Of a stretch of DNA of 54,041 nucleotides, positions 41,145 to 51,077 are shown in pieces. A program made the position numbers and the translations under genes. Location: assembly GCA_040007395.1 (NCBI GenBank), contig JBDTVG010000221.1, positions 1 to 54,041 on the forward strand, in the 5' to 3' direction. The DNA comes from DATGFK01 sp040007395. GTDB taxonomy: Bacteria > Chloroflexota > Anaerolineae > Aggregatilineales > UBA2796. Under the pieces are notes generated by a model. The model ran no database searches and was not told the origin of the DNA. It saw only the letters and a list, made by a program, of their open reading frames with translations. Position 1 is the stretch's first letter. Each line of letters begins with the position of its first letter.

Positions 41145-42095
41145 CTAAAGTGGCCTGTTCGGCTTCTTGCTTGTGATAGAACCACGAAGCGTAACGCCGT
41201 TGCTATACTCAATCAGAGTCATCCCGGCGCGTTTGCTACAGGTCAACTGCCCACCATAGGGGGCGATGAAACTACCAGAAGTCGGTGACACATCTCGGTA
41301 ATCGCGCCCAACCGCCACTGTAATGTACCCCAAATGAGAGTGACGATTATTCGTGGGATCAAAGGCAAATCTTTCCAACCCGTGTTCAGTAGGTAGAAAG
41401 ACTTCTACCCAAGCGTGTGAGCCGCCTTCGCCCAGTAAATGCCCAGAAACGTATTGTGCGGGTAAATGGGCCGCCCGACAAATAGATAGCATCAGATGAG
41501 CATAATCCTGACACATGCCTTGACCAAGGGCGAGTGCTTCGGCAGCAGTCGTATCGACTGTTGTTACGCCACTCTGATAACGCATCGCGCCGTAAACCCA
41601 ATCATTGATGCGCTGTGCCAGATCATGAGGCGAGGTTGCGTCTTCCTGCAACTGATGGACAACGGCGTAGATATGAGAGTCGGGCATGGTTAGCGGTGTA
41701 TATTGCAATAAATAATCAATACTATCACCGTCAATTGCCGTTGGGTGTGTAAAATGCGCCTCGCTCTCAATACTCATCAGCAGTTCAAAAGAAATGGAAT
41801 GATTGACTTGCGACACTTCCACTTCCAGAATGCGATTGCCAAAGCGGTCTGCGGTCTGTCGTGTCGCCACTGGCGACGGATTGACCGCTAGATAGTGGTC
41901 GCGTACCTGCTGAGTGCCATAATTTTCAGCAGGGATAACGATAAGGCGCTGTTTTAGATTGTGGATTGGGCCGGGATATTCATAGTGGAAACGTTGATAA
42001 AACAAGAACTCTATGCGTCGAACATTCTGCCAATCTATTGCCTGATCATCGATAAATTGTGCATATTGTGCAGCAGAGAGATCCTTGTCATTCAT
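41145..42095 (-). CDS. Transglutaminase-like (TGc) protein, paralogue 1
   Basis: Protein of 316 residues. An N-terminal beta-sandwich typical of bacterial transglutaminase-like proteins (FHYEYPGPIHNLKQRLIVIP, NRILEVEVSQVNHSISFEL) precedes the papain-like core. The core has the catalytic triad Cys (ALGQGMCQDYAHLMLSICRA), His (GSHAWVEVFLP) and Asp (FAFDPTNNRHS). No signal peptide is visible. It overlaps the upstream paralogue's frame by eight bases. The family includes peptidases and cross-linking enzymes, and members often sit near an alpha-E/circularly permuted ATPgrasp pair, which is not seen here. Confidence 0.82.
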   Translation of the reverse strand: MNDKDLSAAQYAQFIDDQAIDWQNVRRIEFLFYQRFHYEYPGPIHNLKQRLIVIPAENYGTQQVRDHYLAVNPSPVATRQTADRFGNRILEVEVSQVNHSISFELLMSIESEAHFTHPTAIDGDSIDYLLQYTPLTMPDSHIYAVVHQLQEDATSPHDLAQRINDWVYGAMRYQSGVTTVDTTAAEALALGQGMCQDYAHLMLSICRAAHLPAQYVSGHLLGEGGSHAWVEVFLPTEHGLERFAFDPTNNRHSHLGYITVAVGRDYRDVSPTSGSFIAPYGGQLTCSKRAGMTLIEYSNGVTLRGSITSKKPNRPL

Positions 42096-43053
42096 TATGA
42101 TGACTGCTTTCTGGCGAACCGTTGCTATGGGATGGTTGACTCACTTGATCGGCCCATACTTTGAGACTGATCAACTGTGTGCCGCCGTAAACTGTCGAGA
42201 ACGCCACATCGACGGCATCACGTCCGCGTGCGATTAACACTCGCCCAATACGCGGGCGATTGTGTCGAGCATCAAAAGTAAACCACATGCCATCCATATA
42301 AACTTCAAACCAAGCGTGAAAATCCATCGGCGTTGGATCAAATGGTACGCCGATGTCGGGTAAATACCCACAGACATACCGTGCCGGGAAGTTCAATGCG
42401 CGACAGAAGGTAACGCCTAAATGGGCGAAATCGCGACAGACACCGTAGCCCTGTTGATAAACATCCCAGCCAGTGGTGACAGAGGTACTCCCGATACGAT
42501 AGGCGATATTACTGTGTATCCAGTCGCAAACAGCCTGTACCTGCGCCCAACCGCCCTCGATATGCCCGAAGAACTGCCATGCGTCGTTGATCAACAAGTC
42601 TGATGGACAGTAGCGGCTGGGGAGTGTATAGATCAGCACGTCATCCGGTATATCTTCTACAGGCGTTTTCGGTAAATCGGATAGTGCCAGATCAGGGAAT
42701 GGAGATACTTCAGCTATCGCATCATAATTGACTTGCAGTGTCCCTGCTGGGGCTACCAGCCGCCAGATTTGATTGCCAAAGCCATCGAAATAGTCATGGA
42801 TGGGTACCTCCGGAGTGGTCATCCGTTGCTCTTCAATCAGGTGATTGTTGTAGCCCGAACCAAGTGCCATTAGCATTGGAGTTGGCGCGATACTTTCGTA
42901 TACGATATTGCAGCCTATATGAACAAAGATCGGTTTATGGTTTTCCACTATGGTTATCTCAGCGCCTCTTTTGAGGATTTTACTAAAAATTTCGGGCTGT
43001 AAATACAGAGGCAAATACGTGTAGCCAGACCGATGAATATTTCTACCGCTCAT
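42088..43053 (-). CDS. Transglutaminase-like (TGc) protein, paralogue 2
   Basis: Protein of 321 residues. The triad is Cys in QGYGVCRDFAHLGVTFCRAL, His in DFHAWFEVYM and Asp in FTFDARHNRP, as in the adjacent paralogue. The N-terminal part differs (MLMALGSGYNNHLI, PIHDYFDGFGNQIWRLVAPA) and resembles the group with PLLLPSRYCPSDLL-type loops (here YTLPSRYCPSDLLIND). The start at 43053 lacks an obvious ribosome-binding site. An intergenic stretch of 168 bases separates it from cydC. The two TGc genes most likely form one transcript. Confidence 0.8.
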   Translation of the reverse strand: MSGRNIHRSGYTYLPLYLQPEIFSKILKRGAEITIVENHKPIFVHIGCNIVYESIAPTPMLMALGSGYNNHLIEEQRMTTPEVPIHDYFDGFGNQIWRLVAPAGTLQVNYDAIAEVSPFPDLALSDLPKTPVEDIPDDVLIYTLPSRYCPSDLLINDAWQFFGHIEGGWAQVQAVCDWIHSNIAYRIGSTSVTTGWDVYQQGYGVCRDFAHLGVTFCRALNFPARYVCGYLPDIGVPFDPTPMDFHAWFEVYMDGMWFTFDARHNRPRIGRVLIARGRDAVDVAFSTVYGGTQLISLKVWADQVSQPSHSNGSPESSHHNE

Positions 43054-43220
43054 TGTACACTATTGTTGAGCATAAGTGGGTTTGGTAAATACGCTGAATT
43101 CACGGGAGAAGACAATACCGACTCTGGAATCGGTACGCTGAGCGCGTTTGTCTCTGCACGATGGGCGGCAAGGAGGATCGTACAAAACGCTCAAAAATGG
43201 CTTTGCCCAGACTATCCTCA

Positions 43221-44858
43221 CTATTTCAACTTCACGATACCGTCTAATCGCTCCAAAAAAAGCGGACGATGGGTGAGGATAAGTACAGTCTGGTTCGTCA
43301 TAGAATCAAGAATAGTTTGCCAAATAGCCCGTTCGGTAGTGGCATCTAGATTTGCTGTTGGCTCATCGAGAATAACGAGTGGCGCGTTTTTCAGCAGCAC
43401 GCGGGCTAGGGCGATTCGCTGACGTTCGCCGCCGCTCAATTTTGCACCATCTTCGCCAACGGTAGTTTGGTACCCTGCTGGCAAGGTCAACACAAAATCA
43501 TGAATTTGTGCTTGTTGGGCGGCTGCGAAAACATTCGCATCACTGGCGTTGATACGCGCCAATCGGATATTTTCCATGATAGTCGTATTAAAAAGATAAG
43601 TGCGTTGGCTCATTACCCCTATCATTTGGCGTAGGTCAGCCGGAGCATAGTCCCTCAGGTCATAGTCCCCCAACCGAATCGTCCCGCTTTCGTATTCCCA
43701 GAAGCGCAGCAGCAAATTCACTAACGTCGATTTGCCAGATCCACTGGCACCGAGTAGCGCAATGTGCTGTCCGTCTTTTAGTGAAAATGAAAAATCTTTG
43801 AAAACAAGCGGTGTTTCTGGTGTGTAACGGAATGAAACGTGATCAAATTCAAGACGATAATCCTGCGGGGTTGGTGAGGATTGTGCAAGGTCAAGCACCG
43901 CTGGAGGGGTATCAATGACCTCAAAGATTTCTTGCGCGGCGGCGAGTCCTGTACCCAGATTGGTCGCTGCCTGAGCTAGCGGCGTGATGGCTTCGAACGC
44001 GGCAACAGTTGCCAGAGCCAACGTTGCTAGATAAATACCGTCAACACGCGGGATTGCCACTGCTAGCACCATCAATGCCGCACCGTTTAGCACCACTACA
44101 CCAAACGCGGTTTGCAAGCCATCTAGGCCAGCTATCTGTCGCTCATAGGTGGCAAACCTGTTGTTTAGCTGGTTCAAATGGGCTAATTGGCTTTTACCTT
44201 GTCCATAAACCAGACTGTCCGCCATCCCCTGAATGCTATCCACCAGTGCAGCATTGAGTTCGCTGCGGTTAGCCACTAAGTCGCGACCCGGATGCTGCCC
44301 GATCCACCATGCCAACCATGGTACACCGACTCCACCGATAATAAGAAAGGCAACCATGATCAGCGCGATTAACGGATCGAATGCCCAGAAGAATAACGTG
44401 ACCAGTACAGCCGTGATCATCGCCACTAAGGGTGGAGCGATGGCACGTAGATAAACTTCTTGCAAACTTTCGATGTCGCTGACCACGCGACTTAACAGAT
44501 CGCCGCTGCGCAGGTCTGTTAAGTGCGCGGGGGCAAGCGGTTCGATGGCTTGGTAAAAGCGGACTCGCCAGTCTGCCAATAGGCGAAACGTGGTGTCGTG
44601 CGAAACGAGACGTTCCAGATAACGAAATACGCCCCGTGCAATACCGAAAAAGCGGACACTGACCACACTTACGCCCAACTCTGCAATCGAGGGCTGCAAA
44701 CCTGCTTTAGAGATCATCCACGCCGAGGTTGCCATCAATCCAACGCTGCTAGCAATCGTTAGCACACCAAGCAGCACAGACAGAGCGATGCTGCGCCAGA
44801 AAGGAAGTAGATAGCTACTTAGCCGCCTCAGTGTGTTTAATGGTGAATCAGACGACAA
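43221..44858 (-). CDS. cydC: Thiol-reductant ABC exporter subunit CydC
   Basis: Membrane-fused half-transporter of 545 residues. An N-terminal six-span domain (starting LLPFWRSIALSVLLGVLTIA) is followed by an ATPase domain with Walker A GASGSGKST, signature LSGGERQR and Walker B LVILDEPTANLD. It pairs with CydD to export cysteine/glutathione needed for assembly of cytochrome bd. Its start overlaps the end of cydD by 11 bases (44848-44858), typical of coupling. It is the last gene of the cydABDC operon. Confidence 0.9.
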   Translation of the reverse strand: MSSDSPLNTLRRLSSYLLPFWRSIALSVLLGVLTIASSVGLMATSAWMISKAGLQPSIAELGVSVVSVRFFGIARGVFRYLERLVSHDTTFRLLADWRVRFYQAIEPLAPAHLTDLRSGDLLSRVVSDIESLQEVYLRAIAPPLVAMITAVLVTLFFWAFDPLIALIMVAFLIIGGVGVPWLAWWIGQHPGRDLVANRSELNAALVDSIQGMADSLVYGQGKSQLAHLNQLNNRFATYERQIAGLDGLQTAFGVVVLNGAALMVLAVAIPRVDGIYLATLALATVAAFEAITPLAQAATNLGTGLAAAQEIFEVIDTPPAVLDLAQSSPTPQDYRLEFDHVSFRYTPETPLVFKDFSFSLKDGQHIALLGASGSGKSTLVNLLLRFWEYESGTIRLGDYDLRDYAPADLRQMIGVMSQRTYLFNTTIMENIRLARINASDANVFAAAQQAQIHDFVLTLPAGYQTTVGEDGAKLSGGERQRIALARVLLKNAPLVILDEPTANLDATTERAIWQTILDSMTNQTVLILTHRPLFLERLDGIVKLK

Positions 44859-46581
44859 GATCGTTTTCGCCGAATGCTTGAATCAAGCGGTGATAAGCGC
44901 TGGCACGCGCCAGAAGTTCTGAATGGGTTCCCGTTTCGACCACCTGTCCCCCTTCCAACACATAAATCCGATCTGCATCAATAATAGTATTGAGGCGATG
45001 GGCAATAATGAGCGTGGTTCGGTTCTGCAATAATTTCCGTAACGCCGTTTGGATGATGGCTTCATTGTCGAGATCGAGATTTGCCGTTGCCTCGTCGAGA
45101 ATTAGCAGTGGTGCATTTTTCAGAAAGGCCCGCGCAATGGCAATACGCTGTGCTTGCCCGCCGCTTAAACGCAAACCGCGTTCCCCGGTGCGAGTCGCGT
45201 AGCCCTCTGGAAATTGGCTAATGAACTCGTGTGCGCCAGCGTCGTAAGCGGCCTGCACGACCTGCTCAAGTGAAGCATCAGCTTGGCCTAGACGAATATT
45301 TTCAGCAATCGTCGCATTGAACAGATAGGGCCCTTGCGGAACCCATGCCACCTGCGCCCGCCATTGATCAGCATCCAATGTCGCCAAATTGATATTGTCA
45401 ACCGTAATCTGACCTTCACGGGGTTGAAGGAAACCCAGCAGCAGGTTAGCGACGGTACTTTTGCCACTGCCACTTGCCCCGACCAACGCGACCTTCTGTC
45501 CCGACTGAATATCCAGTGTGATTCCTTTCAAAGCTGGGCGTGCCCCGTCGTCATAGTCAAACGACACGTTGCGAAACTGAATATTCATAACTGTCGGGAT
45601 TGCTACGGCTGCGGCGTAACGCGCTTGTGGCAGTGGGGTATCCAACACACGGTAAATCTCAGCAGCGGCGGCATTGCTTTCTGTCCCAGCATGAAATTTA
45701 GCGCCTAACGTGCGTAAGGGTAGGTAAAACTCTGGGGCAATAACGAGCAAGAAGAGTGCCTGTTCAAAGCGGATACCACCATTTAGCAGGCGCACCCCGA
45801 TTTCCACCGCCACAATGGCTATGCTTAGAGTCGCTAACATTTCCAGCGTGAGCGTTGATAGAAAGGTAACACGCAGCACGCGCATGGTGGCCTGACGAAA
45901 TTGATCGGTGACATAGGCGATGGATTGCGTTTGTGCCAAGCTCCGATTGAACAGCTTGAGTGTGACCAGACCTTGCATCACATCCAGAAAATGTGCGCCG
46001 AGTCGCCGCATCTGTATAAACTGCTTTCGAGCCAATTCACCCGCTGCCATACCAATTAACGCCATAAATAGGGGGATCAAGGGAGCGGTGACGAACAAGG
46101 CCGAGAAGGTCAGAATGTCAATCGGCAGCACGACGATCAAGATCAGCAATGGAATGACTACTGCGGCGATGAGACCGGGAATAAAGTCACGGTAGAAGGC
46201 ATCCAGCGCTTCGATACCCTCAGTCGCCGTGATGGTTAATTCGCCGCTGCGTTCACTCTTGAAATAGGTCGGGCCAAGTCGTATTAAATGGGTGATCAAG
46301 CGTTGGCGTATGTCGGCTTTCACACGGATCGCCATCTCCGCGGCGGCAAAGCTGCTGCCAAAGCTCAGTGCCGCCCGGATAGCGATCACGATTGCTAATT
46401 GAAGGAGTGGCTCCGAGACAGTATTTACGCCGCCGTTTTCCAGAAAAACCCGGTTGATGATGCGGCTTAAGAGCAACCCTTGAATAATGACCGTGCTGCC
46501 CAGAGCCACGCTCAAGCCAATACTCGCCCACAAGCTGGCACGAACAGTATGCAGTTCATTCAACAAACGTCGATTCATCAA
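44848..46581 (-). CDS. cydD: Thiol-reductant ABC exporter subunit CydD
   Basis: Membrane-fused half-transporter of 577 residues, partner of CydC. The six-span domain includes the family-type segment LITHLIRLGPTYFKSERSGE. The ATPase domain has Walker A GASGSGKST, a Q-loop WVPQGPYLFNATIAENI, signature LSGGQAQR and Walker B LLILDEATANLD. It lies 22 bases downstream of cydB and overlaps cydC. The order cydA-cydB-cydD-cydC keeps the oxidase and its assembly exporter in one transcript. Confidence 0.9.
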   Translation of the reverse strand: MMNRRLLNELHTVRASLWASIGLSVALGSTVIIQGLLLSRIINRVFLENGGVNTVSEPLLQLAIVIAIRAALSFGSSFAAAEMAIRVKADIRQRLITHLIRLGPTYFKSERSGELTITATEGIEALDAFYRDFIPGLIAAVVIPLLILIVVLPIDILTFSALFVTAPLIPLFMALIGMAAGELARKQFIQMRRLGAHFLDVMQGLVTLKLFNRSLAQTQSIAYVTDQFRQATMRVLRVTFLSTLTLEMLATLSIAIVAVEIGVRLLNGGIRFEQALFLLVIAPEFYLPLRTLGAKFHAGTESNAAAAEIYRVLDTPLPQARYAAAVAIPTVMNIQFRNVSFDYDDGARPALKGITLDIQSGQKVALVGASGSGKSTVANLLLGFLQPREGQITVDNINLATLDADQWRAQVAWVPQGPYLFNATIAENIRLGQADASLEQVVQAAYDAGAHEFISQFPEGYATRTGERGLRLSGGQAQRIAIARAFLKNAPLLILDEATANLDLDNEAIIQTALRKLLQNRTTLIIAHRLNTIIDADRIYVLEGGQVVETGTHSELLARASAYHRLIQAFGENDLVV

Positions 46582-46603
46582 TATCCCATGTATCAGAAGG
46601 TGA

Positions 46604-47617
46604 TCAATACTCCAAATGGCTATCGACTGTTAACCGTTTGCGGAACACCCAGTACGTCCATCCCTGATAGATCAGCACAATTGGAACCAGTGTTAAAGCG
46701 ATAACCGTCATTACCTGAAGGGTATACTGGCTAGACGAGGCGTTATAGATCGTTAAGTCAAACGCCGCACCCAAACTTGAAGGCATGACCCGCGGGAAAA
46801 GCGTCCCAAACAATAGAACTACTGTGGCGATTATCGCCACGCCTGTACCGATAAAGGCCAGACCGTAGTGCCGTTGCCAGATCGTCAAGGCCGCAGCCAG
46901 CAGCCCTAGCACTGCTACTACCAAGCCAACAACCTTCACTAAATTCAGACTGACGAACATATCCGTCTGGTTGGCGCTAAAGGCTACAAAGGCGACGACC
47001 AGCACAATAACAGGTAGCCACGCCAGACGAATCACACTGCGGACACGCTCACGGATAATCCCATCAGTCTTGAGTTCGAGGAACAGTGCGCCATGCAGCG
47101 TAAAGAACGAGAGCATCACCAGTCCACCCAACAGCGCATAGGGATTGAGCAGATCGAAGAATGTGCCAACATAGTGCATTTTTGCGTCAATCGGCACACC
47201 GCGTACAATATTGGCAACGGCTACACCCCATAACAAGGCAGGAACAAAACTGCCAAAAAAGATTGCCCAATCCCATAATTTACGCCAATTAGGGTGATCA
47301 TCCTTGCTTCGGAACTCGAAAGCCACACCCCGCACGATGAGCGCTAACAAGATCAGGAATAGTGCTAGATAGAAGCCGCTAAACAGCGTGGCATACCAGT
47401 TGGGAAAGGCGGCAAACATTGCGCCCCCCGCTGTTAACAACCATACTTCATTTCCATCCCACACCGGCCCAATGGCGTTGATCACCATACGGCGTTCTTG
47501 ATCGTTTTTACCGAGGAAGAGCAGCAGTATCCCTACGCCATAATCAAAGCCCTCAAGGAAGAAGAAGCCGCTAAACAGCACGCCAATCAAGATAAACCAC
47601 AGCGTTTGCAAATCCAT
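46604..47617 (-). CDS. cydB: Cytochrome bd oxidase subunit II
   Basis: Integral membrane protein of 337 residues with about eight or nine spans. The N-terminus LQTLWFILIGVLFSGFFFLE followed by GFDYGVGILLLFLGKND is diagnostic of CydB, as is GPVWDGNEVWLLTAGGAMFA. Subunit II supports CydA structurally and shapes the oxygen/proton pathways. It starts 14 bases after the cydA stop and precedes cydD by 22 bases. Its length is slightly shorter than the E. coli protein (family range 330-380). Confidence 0.93.
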   Translation of the reverse strand: MDLQTLWFILIGVLFSGFFFLEGFDYGVGILLLFLGKNDQERRMVINAIGPVWDGNEVWLLTAGGAMFAAFPNWYATLFSGFYLALFLILLALIVRGVAFEFRSKDDHPNWRKLWDWAIFFGSFVPALLWGVAVANIVRGVPIDAKMHYVGTFFDLLNPYALLGGLVMLSFFTLHGALFLELKTDGIIRERVRSVIRLAWLPVIVLVVAFVAFSANQTDMFVSLNLVKVVGLVVAVLGLLAAALTIWQRHYGLAFIGTGVAIIATVVLLFGTLFPRVMPSSLGAAFDLTIYNASSSQYTLQVMTVIALTLVPIVLIYQGWTYWVFRKRLTVDSHLEY

Positions 47618-47631
47618 TACGATTCTCCTTC

Positions 47632-49050
47632 CTATTGACCAGCCAAGTATAGGTTGTCTAATTTTTTACTAGATGACTCGTTGTCAGGAACACTAATCTC
47701 ACTCATATTAATTCGGGCGTACTTTTGCAACAGATATACATCAGCCACAGCCAATGCTCCATAGACGAGTGTGAAGCCGATCAAGGTGATAAGCAGTTCG
47801 ACCGGGGTTACATTGGGTGAGAGCGCTTGCTCGATACGCATTAGTCCAAACACAATCCAGGGTTGACGACCCATTTCTGTCAAGATCCAGCCTGTTGTAT
47901 TTGCCAGATAGGGCAGCGCAATAGCGAGTATTAGCACCCATAAAAACCATTTGGTAGCGAGGACGCGCTGTTTACGGGTTAGCCACAATCCAACCAGCCC
48001 TAAGACAAACATCAAGCCTCCTGCCCCGACCATCGCCCGGAAGCTCCAGTAGGTGAGCCAAATGGCAGGCGGAACATAATTGCCGGGGCCATATTTTTGC
48101 TCGTATTGCTGCTGAAGTTGGTTGATGCCTAGCACCAGCCCACCGGGGTTATTATAAGTTAGTAGGCTCAACAAGGAGGGAATGCGAATGTTGACAATCG
48201 ATGAGCGTGTCGCCTCGTTGCCGATCTGGAACATTGACAAACTGGCTGGACTCTCGGAGTCCCATAACCCTTCAGCCGATGCTAATTTCATTGGCTGGGT
48301 ATCTTCCATGCGCTGACCTTGTAAATGCCCAAAAATCATTGTGCCGAGTACGGCAACAGTGGCAACAATCAGACCAAAACGCATCGAGGTGCGAAAGACC
48401 TCGCGCCCCTCAGCGTTATCGCGGTCAGTACGCAGCAGGCGGTAAGCACTGATCCCGATAACAAAAAATCCGCCAGTCGTTAGCCCACCTAAAGCAACAT
48501 GCGGCCATTGCAACCACACGTTCGGATTTAGGAGGAGGGCAAAAAAATCTGTCATTTCAGCCCGACCACTGGCGGCGATATGGTAGCCAACCGGATTTTG
48601 CATAAAGGAATTTGCCACCAAAATCCAAAAAGCAGAGGCATTTGCCGCGAGTGCCACCAACCAGATCGTCAACAAGTGCAGATTTTTGGAAAGCTTTTCC
48701 TCACCAAAGATCCATAAGCCCAAGAACGTCGATTCGATAAAGAATGCTAAGAGGGCTTCAACAGCCAACGGCGCACCGAAAATATCCCCAACAAAGCGCG
48801 AATATTCTGACCAGTTCATGCCAAACTGGAATTCTTGAACAATTCCAGTGACTACGCCCATCGCAAAGTTAATGATGAGTAGTTTGCCCCAAAACTTGGT
48901 CATCTTCTTATATTTTTCGTTACCCGTGCGAACGTAAAAAGTCTGCATTGTCGCCACAATAACGGAAAGACCAATGCTGAGAGGGACGAAGAAGAAGTGG
49001 TAGATAGTGGTAATACCAAATTGGAGTCGAGCTAAAGTGAGCGCATCCAT
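47632..49050 (-). CDS. cydA: Cytochrome bd oxidase subunit I
   Basis: Integral membrane protein of 472 residues holding the haems of the bd quinol oxidase. Haem ligands are visible: His18 (IYHFFFVPLSIG), His184 (QWPHVALGG) and Met340 (SFRAMVGAGG). Conserved acidic residues Glu98 and Glu106 are present (AVEALLAFFIEST). The quinol-binding loop GQRMEDTQPMKLASAEGLWD is followed by a short Q-loop, so this is the 'S' type. The enzyme reduces oxygen to water at high affinity and suits microaerobic growth. It begins the cydABDC operon, with the promoter in the 213-base gap upstream. Confidence 0.94.
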   Translation of the reverse strand: MDALTLARLQFGITTIYHFFFVPLSIGLSVIVATMQTFYVRTGNEKYKKMTKFWGKLLIINFAMGVVTGIVQEFQFGMNWSEYSRFVGDIFGAPLAVEALLAFFIESTFLGLWIFGEEKLSKNLHLLTIWLVALAANASAFWILVANSFMQNPVGYHIAASGRAEMTDFFALLLNPNVWLQWPHVALGGLTTGGFFVIGISAYRLLRTDRDNAEGREVFRTSMRFGLIVATVAVLGTMIFGHLQGQRMEDTQPMKLASAEGLWDSESPASLSMFQIGNEATRSSIVNIRIPSLLSLLTYNNPGGLVLGINQLQQQYEQKYGPGNYVPPAIWLTYWSFRAMVGAGGLMFVLGLVGLWLTRKQRVLATKWFLWVLILAIALPYLANTTGWILTEMGRQPWIVFGLMRIEQALSPNVTPVELLITLIGFTLVYGALAVADVYLLQKYARINMSEISVPDNESSSKKLDNLYLAGQ

Positions 49051-49165
49051 AACATACCCCTATGCCGATTCTCGCCAATGGGGTTAATTGTACAGGCTAC
49101 CAAGTCCTCTACAAATGCTATAGATCACGAACATCGCATGACAACTATCCGAAATTCTTTACCCA

Positions 49166-49200
49166 AAGAGCCACAATCTTTAGGAAGGGTTGTGGCTCTT
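49166..49200 (-). terminator. Hairpin terminator of the polyamine/iron-type ABC operon
   Basis: A perfect 11-bp stem, AAGAGCCACAA/TTGTGGCTCTT (49166-49176, 49190-49200), with a 13-nt loop. On the minus strand it is followed by TTGGGTAAAG, a weak U-tract. It sits 63 bases past the last gene of that operon (49263). Confidence 0.65.
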
Positions 49201-49262
49201 ACTTTGCGATCATGCCAACCGTTACATTATCTGTTCGCAATTGTGACCCTTACCATGTGCTT

Positions 49263-50141
49263 TTACCGATTTTTCAGGCTCACGACAAACTGAGTCGGCT
49301 TGACAAAGATCAGTGCGACAACCACGAGCGACATCGTACTCAGCATATAGATAACTGCCATGGCGTTCACTAACTGGTGGGCACGAATTCCAGCGCCACT
49401 GGCATCGCCGTAGAGCGCAACGGCCAGCGTTTGCGAACTGCCTGTCGTTGCGACCAGATACGTCAACTCGAAAGCAGCAAAAGTCCTGACCAGAGCAAGC
49501 ACACCCGCCGCCAACAAACCGGGAATGATCAGCGGCAAAACAATGCGCCGAAAGGTGCGGAACCAGCCTGCCCCTAACATCCGACTCGCTGATTCGAGTG
49601 AGGGATCAACCTGTTCAATAAAGGGAGTCAGAATAAATATCACAAAGGGGGTAATTGGAATCAAGTTGACCAGCACAATTCCAACCAGCGAGCCACCTAA
49701 TCCGACCCTAATCAACATCGTTGCCAGCGGAATGCCATAGACTAATGGCGGAATCAGCATAGGCAGCAGGAACAATCCGTACAAAAGCCCCTTTAGTCTG
49801 AACTGGTGACGGGCTAAGACGTAGGCTGCTGGAAAGGCAATTGCTAACGCGATCAAGGTTGTGGAAATGGCGACGAAAAAGGTATTGCCCAATAACTGCG
49901 TCATATTGTGTTCATCTGCCAAGTCAGGATACCAGTGGGTAGTGAAGGCAGGTGGAAGCAGAGTCTTGAACCAGCTCTGAGCAAAGGAATCAATAACAAC
50001 TGTGCTAACCATCAGAAGCAAGTTAATAACAAAAAATCCGACGGCTCCATAAAATATGACTTGGCCTGCTAGCTTACTGATCGAGAATGCAGGCCGTCCC
50101 ATAACTTTGGATTTTACGTAGGTTTGGGTTGTCGTTGCCAT
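49263..50141 (-). CDS. ABC transporter permease, PotC/FbpB-like
   Basis: Integral membrane permease of 292 residues with six predicted spans. The coupling motif (EAA loop) reads SASRMLGAGWFRTFRRIVLP followed by LIIPGLLAAG, as in spermidine, ferric-iron and thiamine type importers. It is the last gene of a leftward operon, two bases after permease 1. Its substrate is that of the binding protein at 52362-53609, which is unassigned (polyamine-, iron- or thiamine-like). Confidence 0.85.
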   Translation of the reverse strand: MATTTQTYVKSKVMGRPAFSISKLAGQVIFYGAVGFFVINLLLMVSTVVIDSFAQSWFKTLLPPAFTTHWYPDLADEHNMTQLLGNTFFVAISTTLIALAIAFPAAYVLARHQFRLKGLLYGLFLLPMLIPPLVYGIPLATMLIRVGLGGSLVGIVLVNLIPITPFVIFILTPFIEQVDPSLESASRMLGAGWFRTFRRIVLPLIIPGLLAAGVLALVRTFAAFELTYLVATTGSSQTLAVALYGDASGAGIRAHQLVNAMAVIYMLSTMSLVVVALIFVKPTQFVVSLKNR

Positions 50142-50143
50142 GA

Positions 50144-51067
50144 TTACACTCCTTTTCCGCCGCCGAGGACGCTGGTTCGTGTCATGCGGCTACGTGCGTA
50201 CAGGACTGCGCTTACCACTACAAACTCAATGATGCCCATGACAAACGCGATAGCGGTTCCCAGTGATGGGTTTTGCAACTCATAGGCAGCCCGGAACGCG
50301 ACTACCGACAGGACTTTGGTTTGGTCGTCAGGCCGTCCGACCATTACCGCTGACGGGAATACTGTGAAATTGGCGACGAAGTTGAGGCAAAATGCAATCG
50401 CAACGCCGGGCAGAATGAGGGGCCAGATGACTTTCCAAAAGGTGCGCCATGCACTTGCGCCCAACATTCGACTAGCGCGTTCAAGATCGGGGCTAATGCC
50501 AGACATATAGCCGAGGATCATTAGAAAGACAAACGGGAAATTCTGGATGAACAGGGCGATCTCAACACCCCACCAACTATGTACTAGTGGCAGCGGGTCT
50601 TTGATTATATGCAAGGCTTGCAATGCTTGGTTAAACCAGCCTTGCCTACCATAATACAATAACATCGACTGAGCCACCATGACATTACCGAGTGTCAGGG
50701 GCAAAATGAGCAGAGTCGTAATGAACCGTTCCAATCGTATGCCACGACGCATGTAATAGGCCAGAGGAATGCTGATCAGAATGGAAAACACAGTTACTGG
50801 CAGCGCAACCTGAAAGGTGATCCAGACCGAGTCAGACTGACCGGGATCGTTGAAAAACTGGAGATAGTTCGCAAAACTGAGATCGCCAACTGCATCCAGA
50901 CTATTTCCCGGGTGAAGGCTCAAGTTCAGACCAAATAAAAATGGTATGACAAACATGGCCACAACGAAGGCCAATGCGGGCAAACACAGCAGTACAATTC
51001 CCCAATTTATGCGGCGACGTGGTTCAGCAGCGACAATGGTTCCAGCGCCTATTGATGTATTAACCAT
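50144..51067 (-). CDS. ABC transporter permease, PotB-like
   Basis: Integral membrane permease of 307 residues, the partner of the product of 49263-50141. Six spans are expected; the EAA loop is RASRMLGASAWRTFWKVIWP followed by LILPGVAIAF. The start at 51067 is ten bases after the ATPase stop. Members import spermidine/putrescine, ferric iron or related small cations. Confidence 0.86.
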   Translation of the reverse strand: MVNTSIGAGTIVAAEPRRRINWGIVLLCLPALAFVVAMFVIPFLFGLNLSLHPGNSLDAVGDLSFANYLQFFNDPGQSDSVWITFQVALPVTVFSILISIPLAYYMRRGIRLERFITTLLILPLTLGNVMVAQSMLLYYGRQGWFNQALQALHIIKDPLPLVHSWWGVEIALFIQNFPFVFLMILGYMSGISPDLERASRMLGASAWRTFWKVIWPLILPGVAIAFCLNFVANFTVFPSAVMVGRPDDQTKVLSVVAFRAAYELQNPSLGTAIAFVMGIIEFVVVSAVLYARSRMTRTSVLGGGKGV

Positions 51068-51077
51068 AGTGTCTCCC

